A DNA stretch of 64,000 nt from Streptomyces apocyni. Its GTDB lineage: Bacteria > Actinomycetota > Actinomycetes > Streptomycetales > Streptomycetaceae. The translations under genes were made by a program, and so were the position numbers. The notes under the pieces are model-generated. The model was not told the DNA's origin, did not search any database, and was given only the letters and a program-made list of their open reading frames with translations. Shown piece by piece: positions 6,784 through 14,581 of the stretch (positions are counted from its first letter, which is position 1; each line of letters starts with the position of its first letter). The stretch is from NCBI RefSeq assembly GCF_009739465.1, contig NZ_WHOM01000051.1:124001-188000 (forward strand), given 5' to 3'.

Positions 6784-8115
6784 ATGGAGATCCGGAGCCG
6801 TACCGCGCTGGTCGAGGAGCTGATGGGGCGCTTCTCCCATGTGCCACGGGAGGCCGTGATCAAGGAGGACCTACTGCGCGGCGGCATGGCCTTCGACGAG
6901 TCCGCGCTCAGCGGCAGCGCGGAGGGCGCGTCCGGCCAGGGTGACGTCAAGCCGAAGTCGTACTTCATCTTCTCCTTCGACCACCGCACGCTGCCGGAGT
7001 TGGGCGCGGCGGCGCTGAACCGGCCGCCCGAGGAGATCGTCCTCACGGGCGGCCCGTACGAGCTGCGCCGCACGGTGGTGTCCGTGCGCGTCAATCCGGA
7101 GTCCCCCTACCGGGTGCGGGCAGGCGATGACGGCTCGCTCGGGCTGTATCTGGACGGTGCGCGGATCGCCGACGTGGGGCTGCCGCCGATGCCGGAGTAC
7201 TACCGGCACACGCTGTCGGGCGGCAAGTCGGTGATGGAGGTCGCGCCGACCATCCAGTGGGGCTATCTCGTCTATCTGACGGTGTTCCGGGTGTGCCAGT
7301 ACTTCGGCGCCAAGGAGGAGTGCCAGTACTGCGACATCAACCACAACTGGCGTCAGCACAAGGCCGCGGGCCGCGCCTACACCGGGGTGAAGCCGGTGGA
7401 GGAGGTCCTGGAGGCGCTGGAGATCATCGACCGCTACGACACCGACCGGGTGTCCACCGCGTACACGCTCACCGGTGGTTCGATCACCTCGCAGGTCGGC
7501 GGACGCGACGAGGCCGACTTCTACGGCCACTACGCGAAGGCGATCGAGGAGCGCTTCCCGGGCCGCTGGGTCGGCAAGGTCGTCGCCCAGGCGCTGCCGC
7601 GCGACGATGTGCGGCGCTTCCATGACTACGGCATCAGGATCTACCACCCCAACTTCGAGGTGTGGGACCGCCGACTGTTCGAGCTGTACTGCCCCGGCAA
7701 GGAACGCTATGTCGGCCGCGACGAGTGGCACCGGCGCATCCTGGACTCCACGGAGATCTTCGGCCCGCGCAATGTGATCCCCAACTTCGTGGCGGGCGTG
7801 GAGATGGCCGAGCCCTTCGGCTTCACCACGGTGAAGGAGGCGATCGACTCGACCGCCGAGGGCCTGCGGTACTTCATGTCCCACGGTGTGGTGCCCCGGT
7901 TCACCACCTGGTGCCCGGAGCCGACGACTCCGCTGGGCAAGGCCAATCCGCAGGGTGCGCCGCTGGAGTACCACATCCGGCTCCTGGAGACCTACCGCGC
8001 GACGCTCGAGGAGTACGGGCTGACCTCACCCCCGGGGTACGGGCCCGCGGGGCCGGGGCGGGCCGTGTTCTCGGTCAGCTCGTTCATGGACAGCCTCCCG
8101 GCACAGGACGACTGA
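6784..8115 (+). CDS. Radical SAM protein of unknown reaction (CX8CX2C)
   Basis: 443 residues. A roughly 165-residue N-terminal region of no recognised fold precedes a radical-SAM-like core. The cluster-binding cysteines are C171, C180 and C183 in 'CQYFGAKEECQYC', giving CX8CX2C rather than the usual CX3CX2C. Supporting core features are the strand 'TAYTLTGGSITSQVGG' (GGE-like), 'IYHPNFEVWD' and 'NVIPNFVAGVE'. C-terminal 'WCPEPTTPLGKANPQ' adds a further cysteine. I place the start at ATG 6784 (GGAG 6 nt upstream) rather than GTG 6754. It follows a quinone reductase and converges on a GntR regulator and an Xaa-Pro peptidase. I cannot assign a substrate, and no precursor-peptide gene is visible within 1 kb. 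Confidence 0.75.
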   Translation: MEIRSRTALVEELMGRFSHVPREAVIKEDLLRGGMAFDESALSGSAEGASGQGDVKPKSYFIFSFDHRTLPELGAAALNRPPEEIVLTGGPYELRRTVVSVRVNPESPYRVRAGDDGSLGLYLDGARIADVGLPPMPEYYRHTLSGGKSVMEVAPTIQWGYLVYLTVFRVCQYFGAKEECQYCDINHNWRQHKAAGRAYTGVKPVEEVLEALEIIDRYDTDRVSTAYTLTGGSITSQVGGRDEADFYGHYAKAIEERFPGRWVGKVVAQALPRDDVRRFHDYGIRIYHPNFEVWDRRLFELYCPGKERYVGRDEWHRRILDSTEIFGPRNVIPNFVAGVEMAEPFGFTTVKEAIDSTAEGLRYFMSHGVVPRFTTWCPEPTTPLGKANPQGAPLEYHIRLLETYRATLEEYGLTSPPGYGPAGPGRAVFSVSSFMDSLPAQDD

Positions 8116-8127
8116 CGCTCCCCGCCG

Positions 8128-8805
8128 CTAGACGGCCTGCGCGGCGCCCTCGGCCCACAGCGAGCGGACATGGCCGAGGTGGCGTGCCATGCACTGCTCG
8201 GCGCCCTCGGCGTCGCCCGCCACCATCAGGTCGAGCAGTTCGATGTGCTCCTGGGCCGACGGGATCAGCTGGTCGCTTTCGTCCAGGGCGGTCAGACCGT
8301 ACAGGCGGGAGCGCTTGCGCAGGTCGCCGACGGTTTCCACGAGCCGGTCGTTGCCGCCGAGTGCGAGCAGCGAGAGGTGGAAGCGGCGGTCGGATTCCAG
8401 GTAGCCGATGAGGTCGTGCTCGCGGGCGGCGCGGACGATGTCCTCGGCCACCGGGCGCAGCGCCTCAAGGTCCGAGGGGGAGGCGCTGCGGGTGATCCGG
8501 CCGATCATGGGCACCTCGATCAGGGTGCGGATCTCGGTGTACTGGTCGAGGTCGCGTTCGTTGACCTCGGTGACCCTGAAGCCCTTGTTGCGGACCGGCT
8601 CGACCAGGCCCTCGCGGGCCAGGTCGAGCATCGCCTCGCGCACCGGTGTCGCCGAGACCCCGAAGTCGGCCGCCAGCACGGGGGCCGAGTAGACCTCGCC
8701 CGGGCGGAGTTCGCCGGAGATCAGCGCGGCGCGCAGCGCGTGGGCGACCTGGTCGCGCAGCCGCTCCCGGGCGGTGATGAGGTTGCGCTGCTTCAGGTGG
8801 CCCAT
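8128..8805 (-). CDS. GntR-family regulator, FadR/FCD subfamily
   Basis: 225-residue repressor. The N-terminal winged helix (about 10-80) carries 'DQVAHALRAALISGELRPGE' and the recognition-helix region 'FGVSATPVREAMLDLAREGLV'. An all-helical FCD ligand domain (about 90-215) follows with metal-ligand-type histidines (DRRFHLSLL, QEHIELL, RHLGHV). FCD proteins usually sense carboxylic acids. Start ATG 8805 has AAGGGA upstream. A longer frame to 8895 exists, but it would run through the candidate operator at 8887-8899. It is transcribed downstream of the Xaa-Pro peptidase and probably controls both genes. Confidence 0.85.
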   Translation of the reverse strand: MGHLKQRNLITARERLRDQVAHALRAALISGELRPGEVYSAPVLAADFGVSATPVREAMLDLAREGLVEPVRNKGFRVTEVNERDLDQYTEIRTLIEVPMIGRITRSASPSDLEALRPVAEDIVRAAREHDLIGYLESDRRFHLSLLALGGNDRLVETVGDLRKRSRLYGLTALDESDQLIPSAQEHIELLDLMVAGDAEGAEQCMARHLGHVRSLWAEGAAQAV

Positions 8806-8886
8806 GGTGGTGGTGATCCCTTCGTGCCCGTGCCCCGGCCGCGACTGCTGGTGCGCTGTCTCGCGACCGAGCGAATCACCAGCGTA

Positions 8887-8899
8887 CAATGTCACGTTG
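8887..8899. promoter_or_regulatory. Candidate GntR operator, copy 1
   Basis: CAATGTCACGTTG is an imperfect 6-1-6 palindrome upstream of the GntR gene. It matches 10 of 13 positions of CAATTTCACATTA at 10368, upstream of the peptidase, in the same orientation. Confidence 0.45.
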
Positions 8900-8928
8900 C
8901 TTTCCCGGGGCGTGGGGCGCGATCAGGT

Positions 8929-10293
8929 TCAGCCGGTAGTCAGCGCCCCCATCCACGCCTCGATGGCATCGGGCGTACGGGGCAGCGCTCCCGACATCAG
9001 CTCCGCTCCCTCAGCGGTGATCACCAGGTCGTCCTCGATGCGGACGCCGATGCCGCGCAGCTCGGGCGGGAGCGTCTCGTCGTCGGGCTGGAGGTACAGC
9101 CCTGGTTCCACGGTGAGGACGTGTCCTTCCTCCAGTACGCCGTCGAGGTAGACATCCGCGCGTGCCTGGGCACAGTCGTGGACGTCCAAGCCGAGCATAT
9201 GGCCACTGCTGCACAGGGTGTAGCGGCGGTGGAAGTCGCCTTCGGCGTTCTTCAGTACGCCCCACTCCGTGAGGCCCTCCGCGATGACCCGCATCGCGGC
9301 GCGGTGGAAGTCGCGGTAGCTGGCTCCTGGCTTGAGTGCGCCGATCCCGGCTTCCTGGGCGGCCAGGACGAGTTCGTACACCTGCCGCTGGACCGAGGTG
9401 AACCGTCCGGACAGGGGCAGCGTGCGGGTGATGTCGGCGGTGTAGAGGGTGTCCGTCTCGACGCCCGCGTCCAGGAGCAGCAGGTGTCCGGGGTCCAGCG
9501 GTCCGTCGTTGCGTGTCCAGTGCAGGACGCAGGCGTGGGCGCCGGACGCGGCGATAGTCTCGTAGCCGGTGCCGTTGCCCTCGGCGCGGGCGCGCAGTCC
9601 GAAGACGCCCTCGATCCAGCGCTCGCCGCGCGGGTGGGCGAGGGCGCGGGGCAGGGCGCGTACCACGTCCTCGAACCCGGCGGCGGTGTGGTCGACCGCA
9701 CGTTGCAGCTGCCCGACCTCCCAGGCGTCCTTCACCATCCGCAACTCGCTGAGGGCCGTGGCCAGTTCGGCGTCCGCTGAGGCGTCGCGGCCGGTGGGCG
9801 GCAGGTCGTCCAGGTGGGCGCAGCGGATGCCGGTCATCCGCTCGGCCTCGGCGAGGTCGGGGCGGCGGCCGACCCAGAACTCGCCGTAGCGCCGGTCGCG
9901 GTAGAAGGCGCCGTCGGTACGGGGCGACCTCGGCCGTACGTACAGCACCGCCTCGTGCCGGTGCGGTCCGTCGGGTTCCAGGACGAGTACGTGGCCCGCC
10001 TGCTCTTCGCCTGTGAGGCCGGTGAGCCAGGCGTACGCGCTGTGCGGCCGGAAGCGGTGGTCGCAGTCGTTGGAGCGGACCCGCAACTCGCCCGCCGGGA
10101 CGATCAGTCGGTCGCCGGGAAAGCGCGCGGAGAGCCGGGCGCGGCGCGCGGGGGTCAGCCGGGCGACGGGCAACCGTATGCCGTCCGGCAGCGGCGTGGC
10201 GGTCCAGTCGCCCGCCATGAAGGCCTCGAACTCCCCTGAGACGGGCAGGTCATGGCTGACGGTACGGGGTGTGGCGGGACGTGGTTCCGGCAC
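8929..10293 (-). CDS. pepP: Xaa-Pro aminopeptidase (M24B)
   Basis: 454-residue cytosolic metallopeptidase that would remove N-terminal residues preceding proline. It has an N-terminal creatinase-like domain (about 50-205) and a C-terminal pita-bread domain. The dinuclear metal ligands are visible: Asp in 'LLLLDAGVET', Asp in 'YTADITRT', His in 'SSGHMLGLDVHD', Glu in 'LTVEPGLY' and Glu in 'GVRIEDDLV'. Start GTG 10293 has a strong GAGGAGG 8 nt upstream; the frame could extend to 10332. The GntR gene lies 120 nt downstream on the same strand and a secreted collagenase is divergent, which would suit use of proline-rich peptides (inference). Confidence 0.9.
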   Translation of the reverse strand: MPEPRPATPRTVSHDLPVSGEFEAFMAGDWTATPLPDGIRLPVARLTPARRARLSARFPGDRLIVPAGELRVRSNDCDHRFRPHSAYAWLTGLTGEEQAGHVLVLEPDGPHRHEAVLYVRPRSPRTDGAFYRDRRYGEFWVGRRPDLAEAERMTGIRCAHLDDLPPTGRDASADAELATALSELRMVKDAWEVGQLQRAVDHTAAGFEDVVRALPRALAHPRGERWIEGVFGLRARAEGNGTGYETIAASGAHACVLHWTRNDGPLDPGHLLLLDAGVETDTLYTADITRTLPLSGRFTSVQRQVYELVLAAQEAGIGALKPGASYRDFHRAAMRVIAEGLTEWGVLKNAEGDFHRRYTLCSSGHMLGLDVHDCAQARADVYLDGVLEEGHVLTVEPGLYLQPDDETLPPELRGIGVRIEDDLVITAEGAELMSGALPRTPDAIEAWMGALTTG

Positions 10294-10358
10294 GAGCGGC
10301 CCTCCTCGGTGATGGGTCACCCACCCGGACACAGATCGGTAACGGAGCGGACGACGCC

Positions 10359-10387
10359 TTGTCAGTGCAATTTCACATTACTACGTT
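10359..10387 (+). promoter_or_regulatory. Candidate promoter for the collagenase
   Basis: TTGTCA (10359-10364), a 17-nt spacer and TACGTT (10382-10387). The spacer contains the candidate GntR site at 10368-10380, so the same regulator could act on both divergent genes. Confidence 0.3.
10368..10380. promoter_or_regulatory. Candidate GntR operator, copy 2
   Basis: CAATTTCACATTA lies between the divergent Xaa-Pro peptidase and collagenase genes and shares CAATnTCACnTTn with the site upstream of the GntR gene. Confidence 0.4.
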
Positions 10388-10486
10388 ACGCATCACATGG
10401 CGTCGCTTCGATCGTGGCAGTCCCTCAAGTCCCGTACGCCACAGGGCCGTAGCGGCGCCTCACCTCAATCCCCCACGGAGACTTCG

Positions 10487-12835
10487 TTGTTCCTTTCCAG
10501 AACCCTGCTCAGATCCCTGGTAACCGGGACGGTGGCGGTGACGCTCTGCGCCACCGCCGTCTCGTCGGCCTCGGCCTCACTCCCGCCATCGGGCCCTGAG
10601 ACCCGTCCGGCCGCCGCCTCTCCGGCAGCGGCCCAGGGCCCCCAGGGCGACGACCCGTCCGACCACGTCGAGCGGCTGGCCCGGGCGCCGAAGCCCGGCA
10701 GCTGGACTCTCCCGGCACCCGACGGTCTCAAGGACGGCCGTGTTCCCGGCCCGCCCGAGGACCTGCCGAAGGGGCAGGCGAAGGCCACGGCGCAGGGCGA
10801 GAGCACCATCGCGCCCTGCACCCTGGACGGCGTCACGGGCCTGTCACCCGAGCGGTTCGCCGACTTCCTCGCCGATCCCGCGGTCACCGCCGACGGCTGT
10901 CTCAGAGGCCTGATCTGGACCTGGGACCAGCGGCTGACCCCCGTCATGTCGAAGGCGCACGTCCGGGCGGTCTCGCAGCGCATATCCCAGCTCGCCGCCG
11001 CCCACGACGGCGAGAACGGCAGCAATCTGCTGGAGATGTTCACCTATCTCCACGCCGTCGCGTACCACGACTTCTCACGCGACGAGATCGACCTGACCGA
11101 CCCGCGGACCGTCGCCGCCATGCGCGGGGCGATCGACGCGTTCGGCTCGGCCGCCCGTACCTTCGACGCCACCACGGCCAACGCCCAGACGCTGCGCGAG
11201 GCGCTCTACGCGGGCAGCGCCCCGGGGTTGCGTCAGCATCAGCTGCCGCTCATCAAGCGGGTCCTGGAGACGATGGACGCGGCCCACCCGGACACCGCCC
11301 TGGACACGGCCTGGGCCGGGAGCGCACTCGCCGCGCTCTCCCTCAACTACCTCGGCATCTACCCCGGTAACCGGGACGCCGCCTTCCACAGCGCGGTGGC
11401 GGCCGACGCCTCCTACCGCGCCACCTTCAAGGCCTTCGCCGGTCACTCCCACCTCAAGGGCACGGCCAACGCCTGGGTGGTGCGCGACGCGCTCAGCGAG
11501 TACGGGCGGATGGGTCAGATCGACGGGCTGAAGGGGGAGATCGTCGCCGGTCTCGGCGGGCTCCTGGACACCACGACCCGCACCTTTGGCGAGGGCAGCG
11601 CCCCGTGGGCGAAGGTCGCCACCTGGCTGGGATTCTTCGAGGCCTGCGAGCGGTACGACGTGTGCAAGGACGACATCGAGCGCCGTATCTTCCCGCACAC
11701 CTACGTCTACGACAACGGCGCCATCAAGGTCCGTACCGCGCTCGACCGGAACACCGTCGACCAGCTCTACTACGCGAGCAAGCAGGTCAAGGCGCAGTTC
11801 CACCGGGTCATCGGCACCGACAAGCCCCTCGCGGGCGACCCCAACGACACCCTCACCACCGTGCTCTACGCCTCCCGCGCCGACTACGAGAACTACCACC
11901 CGCTGCTGACCGGCATGGGCACCAACAACGGCGGAATCTACATCGAGCGGGGCGCGACCTTCTACACCTACCAGCGCCGGGTTCCGCAGGACTCCCGGCT
12001 CACGCTGGAGGAACTGTTCCGGCACGAGTACACGCACTACCTCAACGGCCGCTGGGCGGTCCCCGGATTCTTCGGTGAAGGCCCCTGGTACCAGGGCGAC
12101 CGGACCACGGCGATGGACGAGGGCACCGCGGAGTTCTTCGACGGCGCCACCCGGGGCGAGGGCATCAAGGTCCGTAAGTCCCTGGTGCGGAGCATCATCG
12201 ACGACACCGCGGGCGGTGGCCCGCGGATGAGCGTGGACCGGATCCTGCACGCCACCTATGAAGGCGACGGCTTCCGCTTCTACTCGTACGCGGGCACCCT
12301 CTTCAGCTACCTGTGGGCCGAACGCCCCTCGCTGATCCAGGAGATGTACGGCTATCTGCGGGCGAACGACCCGGCGGGCTACGACGCCTGGCGCGACCGG
12401 CTCGGCAAGGACGCCGGGCTGCAGCGCGCGTACGACGCCTTCCTGGACGAGCAGATCAAGGACGTCGACGACCTGTTCGTTCCCGACACCACCTACACCC
12501 CAGTGCACGAGCTGCGCGACAGCTCGGCCTCCCGGGTCCAGTCCGCCTTCGCCGCGGCGACCGGCGCCACGCCCGACTGCGAGTCCACCAAGGCGCCGGA
12601 GCGCCCGCGGTTCGTCTGCACCGGGCAGATCACGGCGAACCTGAATGACGCGGGCAACGCCGACCTCGTCTTCAAGGACATGTCCAAGACGGTCGACTAC
12701 TTCCTCCTGGAGCGAGCGGGGAAGTGGACCGACAACCTCGCCGACATGAACTGCTCGTTCGGCCCCGTGAACCTCTGGTCGAACGGCCGCGCCGGGACGT
12801 CGGACTACCGCTGTGAGGGGCCGCTGCGGAGCTGA
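10487..12835 (+). CDS. Secreted microbial collagenase (M9 metallopeptidase)
   Basis: 782-residue secreted zinc protease. The zinc site is HEYTH near residue 513, followed by the third ligand Glu in 'DEGTAEFFDG' about 35 residues on, as in bacterial M9 collagenases. An activator region rich in helices (about 130-390) precedes the peptidase domain. The C-terminus (about 690-782) is a small Cys-containing beta domain. I place the start at TTG 10487 because GGAG lies 6 nt upstream and the product then begins directly with a signal peptide (LFLSRTLLRSLVTGTVAVTL, cleavage near SSASA). An ATG at 10397 would add 30 residues in front of it. The divergent Xaa-Pro aminopeptidase suits further breakdown of Pro-rich peptides. 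Confidence 0.88.
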   Translation: MFLSRTLLRSLVTGTVAVTLCATAVSSASASLPPSGPETRPAAASPAAAQGPQGDDPSDHVERLARAPKPGSWTLPAPDGLKDGRVPGPPEDLPKGQAKATAQGESTIAPCTLDGVTGLSPERFADFLADPAVTADGCLRGLIWTWDQRLTPVMSKAHVRAVSQRISQLAAAHDGENGSNLLEMFTYLHAVAYHDFSRDEIDLTDPRTVAAMRGAIDAFGSAARTFDATTANAQTLREALYAGSAPGLRQHQLPLIKRVLETMDAAHPDTALDTAWAGSALAALSLNYLGIYPGNRDAAFHSAVAADASYRATFKAFAGHSHLKGTANAWVVRDALSEYGRMGQIDGLKGEIVAGLGGLLDTTTRTFGEGSAPWAKVATWLGFFEACERYDVCKDDIERRIFPHTYVYDNGAIKVRTALDRNTVDQLYYASKQVKAQFHRVIGTDKPLAGDPNDTLTTVLYASRADYENYHPLLTGMGTNNGGIYIERGATFYTYQRRVPQDSRLTLEELFRHEYTHYLNGRWAVPGFFGEGPWYQGDRTTAMDEGTAEFFDGATRGEGIKVRKSLVRSIIDDTAGGGPRMSVDRILHATYEGDGFRFYSYAGTLFSYLWAERPSLIQEMYGYLRANDPAGYDAWRDRLGKDAGLQRAYDAFLDEQIKDVDDLFVPDTTYTPVHELRDSSASRVQSAFAAATGATPDCESTKAPERPRFVCTGQITANLNDAGNADLVFKDMSKTVDYFLLERAGKWTDNLADMNCSFGPVNLWSNGRAGTSDYRCEGPLRS

Positions 12836-12841
12836 CTCGAC

Positions 12842-12868
12842 GGTGCCCCGCCCACCGGGCGGGGCACC
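12842..12868 (+). terminator. Terminator of the collagenase gene
   Basis: Perfect 12-bp stem GGTGCCCCGCCC / GGGCGGGGCACC with a 3-nt loop, 6 nt after the stop codon and followed by TT. Confidence 0.85.
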
Positions 12869-13022
12869 TTGCCCCGTAAGGACGCTGGCATATGCCATAA
12901 GCACCACCGGATCGTGTGTTGCCAAATCCCTTACAGCGCTCGGCTGGCTGTGCAACAGTCGTAACCGGTCCTCCGTCAGACTTGTCAGACCTGGTCGTAC
13001 CGCGCCTGTATCGGAGTACGTC

Positions 13023-14480
13023 ATGCCGTCCCCCCGCTATGCGGACCGCCCCGCACCCCAGCCGCCGGAGCGCGGCACGGTCGACGCGCTCATTTCGCAG
13101 ACCCGGCGGCTACGCGGCGGCGTCGACGCCGTACGCCAGGACGCCGTGCTGGACGACGGCGACCCGCAGACCCGGTGGCAGCGCGCCCTGTGCGAGCTGG
13201 CGATGCATCAGCTCGACGACCTGGACGACCACCTCGGCCAGCTACGCGAGGGCCTGCCCACCCAGCGCGTCCCCGCCGAACCGCTCACCGAAGCCCATCA
13301 GAGCCACCAGGGCCGCCCCGCGGTCGGGGACCCGGGCGAGCAGCAGCGCGGATCGCTGCTCAGCCGGGTGGGCAGCGCCGACTGGAATCTGCTGACCGAC
13401 GACGTCACCTGGTCGCCCGAGCTCTACCAGATCTTCGGCCGCGACCCCAAGAGTCCCGCGCCGACGCTGGACGAACTGCCCGCGCTCATCGTCCCCGAGG
13501 ACCAGCCTTTACTCACCACGATGGTGACGGACTGCCTCGTCGACGGCCGGCCCATCGACGGAGAGTTCCAGGTGGTGCGCCCCGACGGGACCGTGCGTAC
13601 GGTGCACATGATGGGCGAGCCGGTACTGGACGCCGACGGCGCCACCGCCTCGATGTGGGCGGTGCTGCGGGACGTCAGCGAGCTGCGCCGCAGCCAGCTG
13701 GCGGTGCGCGAGAAGGGTGAATCGCTCCAGCACCAGCGGCACATCGCACAGACCGAGCATCGGATCGCGGTCGAACTCCAGGAGGCCGTGCTGCCCCCGT
13801 GGCGCGGCTCCCTGCGGTTCCCGCACGGCGGCCCGCAGGCGCTGGACCTGGCCGCGCACTATCTGCCCTCCTCCAGCAGCGCGCTCATCGGCGGCGACTG
13901 GTACGACGCGATGGAGCTGCCGGACGGCGAGTCGCTGCTCAGCGTCGGCGACCTGACCGGGCACGGCGTCACCGCCACCTCCGGGATGGCGATGCTGCTC
14001 GGCGCGCTGCGGGGGATGGCGGTCGCCGGTGCCCGGCCCGGCCCCCTGCTGGGCTGGCTCAACCAACTCCTGGACGCCTCGGTACAGCCCGCGCTGGGCA
14101 GCGCGGTGTGCTGCCGGTACAACCCCGAGGACCACACCCTGACGTGGGCACAGGCCGGGCACCCCGCCCCGCTGCTGTTCCGCGGCGGGACGGGGCGCGC
14201 GCTCACTCCGCCGGACGGGGTGCTCCTCGGCGCGACCTCGGGTGCCAGCTACGGCCAGGCCGTGGAGCAACTCCACCCTGGCGACCTGCTGTTGCTGCAC
14301 ACCGACGGGCTGGTACCCAGGCGTGCCGGGGACAGCCCGGCCTCCCGTCTGCTCGCGCTCGCTCCCCGGTTCACCGAGGCCCGGTCCGCGCAGGACTGTC
14401 TGCGTACGGTGGTTGAGGCGTTCGATGAGGCCGAGCGTGAGGACGACGCGTGTGTACTGATCGCGAGGATCGGCTCGTAA
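13023..14480 (+). CDS. PAS-domain SpoIIE/PP2C serine phosphatase
   Basis: 485-residue signalling phosphatase. A helical N-terminus (about 1-110) is followed by a PAS_3-type sensor ('WNLLTDDVTWSPELYQIFG' to 'WAVLRDVSELRRS', about 118-225). A SpoIIE-type PPM phosphatase domain completes it (about 250-485), with metal-binding Asp in 'LIGGDWYDAMEL' and 'SVGDLTGHGVTAT'. Such proteins dephosphorylate anti-anti-sigma factors in partner-switching control of SigB/SigF-like sigma factors. No HATPase kinase or antagonist gene is adjacent. Start ATG 13023 has CGGAG 7 nt upstream; the frame extends further but overlaps the previous gene. A 17-nt repeat begins at its stop codon. Confidence 0.88.
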   Translation: MPSPRYADRPAPQPPERGTVDALISQTRRLRGGVDAVRQDAVLDDGDPQTRWQRALCELAMHQLDDLDDHLGQLREGLPTQRVPAEPLTEAHQSHQGRPAVGDPGEQQRGSLLSRVGSADWNLLTDDVTWSPELYQIFGRDPKSPAPTLDELPALIVPEDQPLLTTMVTDCLVDGRPIDGEFQVVRPDGTVRTVHMMGEPVLDADGATASMWAVLRDVSELRRSQLAVREKGESLQHQRHIAQTEHRIAVELQEAVLPPWRGSLRFPHGGPQALDLAAHYLPSSSSALIGGDWYDAMELPDGESLLSVGDLTGHGVTATSGMAMLLGALRGMAVAGARPGPLLGWLNQLLDASVQPALGSAVCCRYNPEDHTLTWAQAGHPAPLLFRGGTGRALTPPDGVLLGATSGASYGQAVEQLHPGDLLLLHTDGLVPRRAGDSPASRLLALAPRFTEARSAQDCLRTVVEAFDEAEREDDACVLIARIGS

Positions 14481-14514
14481 GAGAGACCGGCTCGTAGGGA
14501 GGACCGGCTCGTAG
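14471..14514 (+). repeat. 17-nt tandem repeat at the stop codon of the SpoIIE-type gene
   Basis: CGGCTCGTA recurs at 14471, 14488 and 14505 (period 17), each time followed by A or G so that it contains TAA or TAG. The first copy includes the genuine stop codon. Confidence 0.85.
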
Positions 14515-14529
14515 AACGGATCACGTTGA

Positions 14530-14564
14530 GGAGGCTGTACGTGAGGGGCTCACGTACAGCCTCC
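14530..14564. terminator. Bidirectional terminator between convergent genes
   Basis: Perfect 16-bp stem GGAGGCTGTACGTGAG / CTCACGTACAGCCTCC with loop GGG, between the convergent phosphatase and NsdA-like genes. Confidence 0.9.
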
Positions 14565-14581
14565 GTCAAGTACGGCTTGGG

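Noticed and set aside
11075..13024. 649-codon minus-strand frame over the collagenase
   Set aside because: Low-complexity Val/Gly/Arg composition typical of antisense shadows; the plus strand encodes an intact M9 peptidase.
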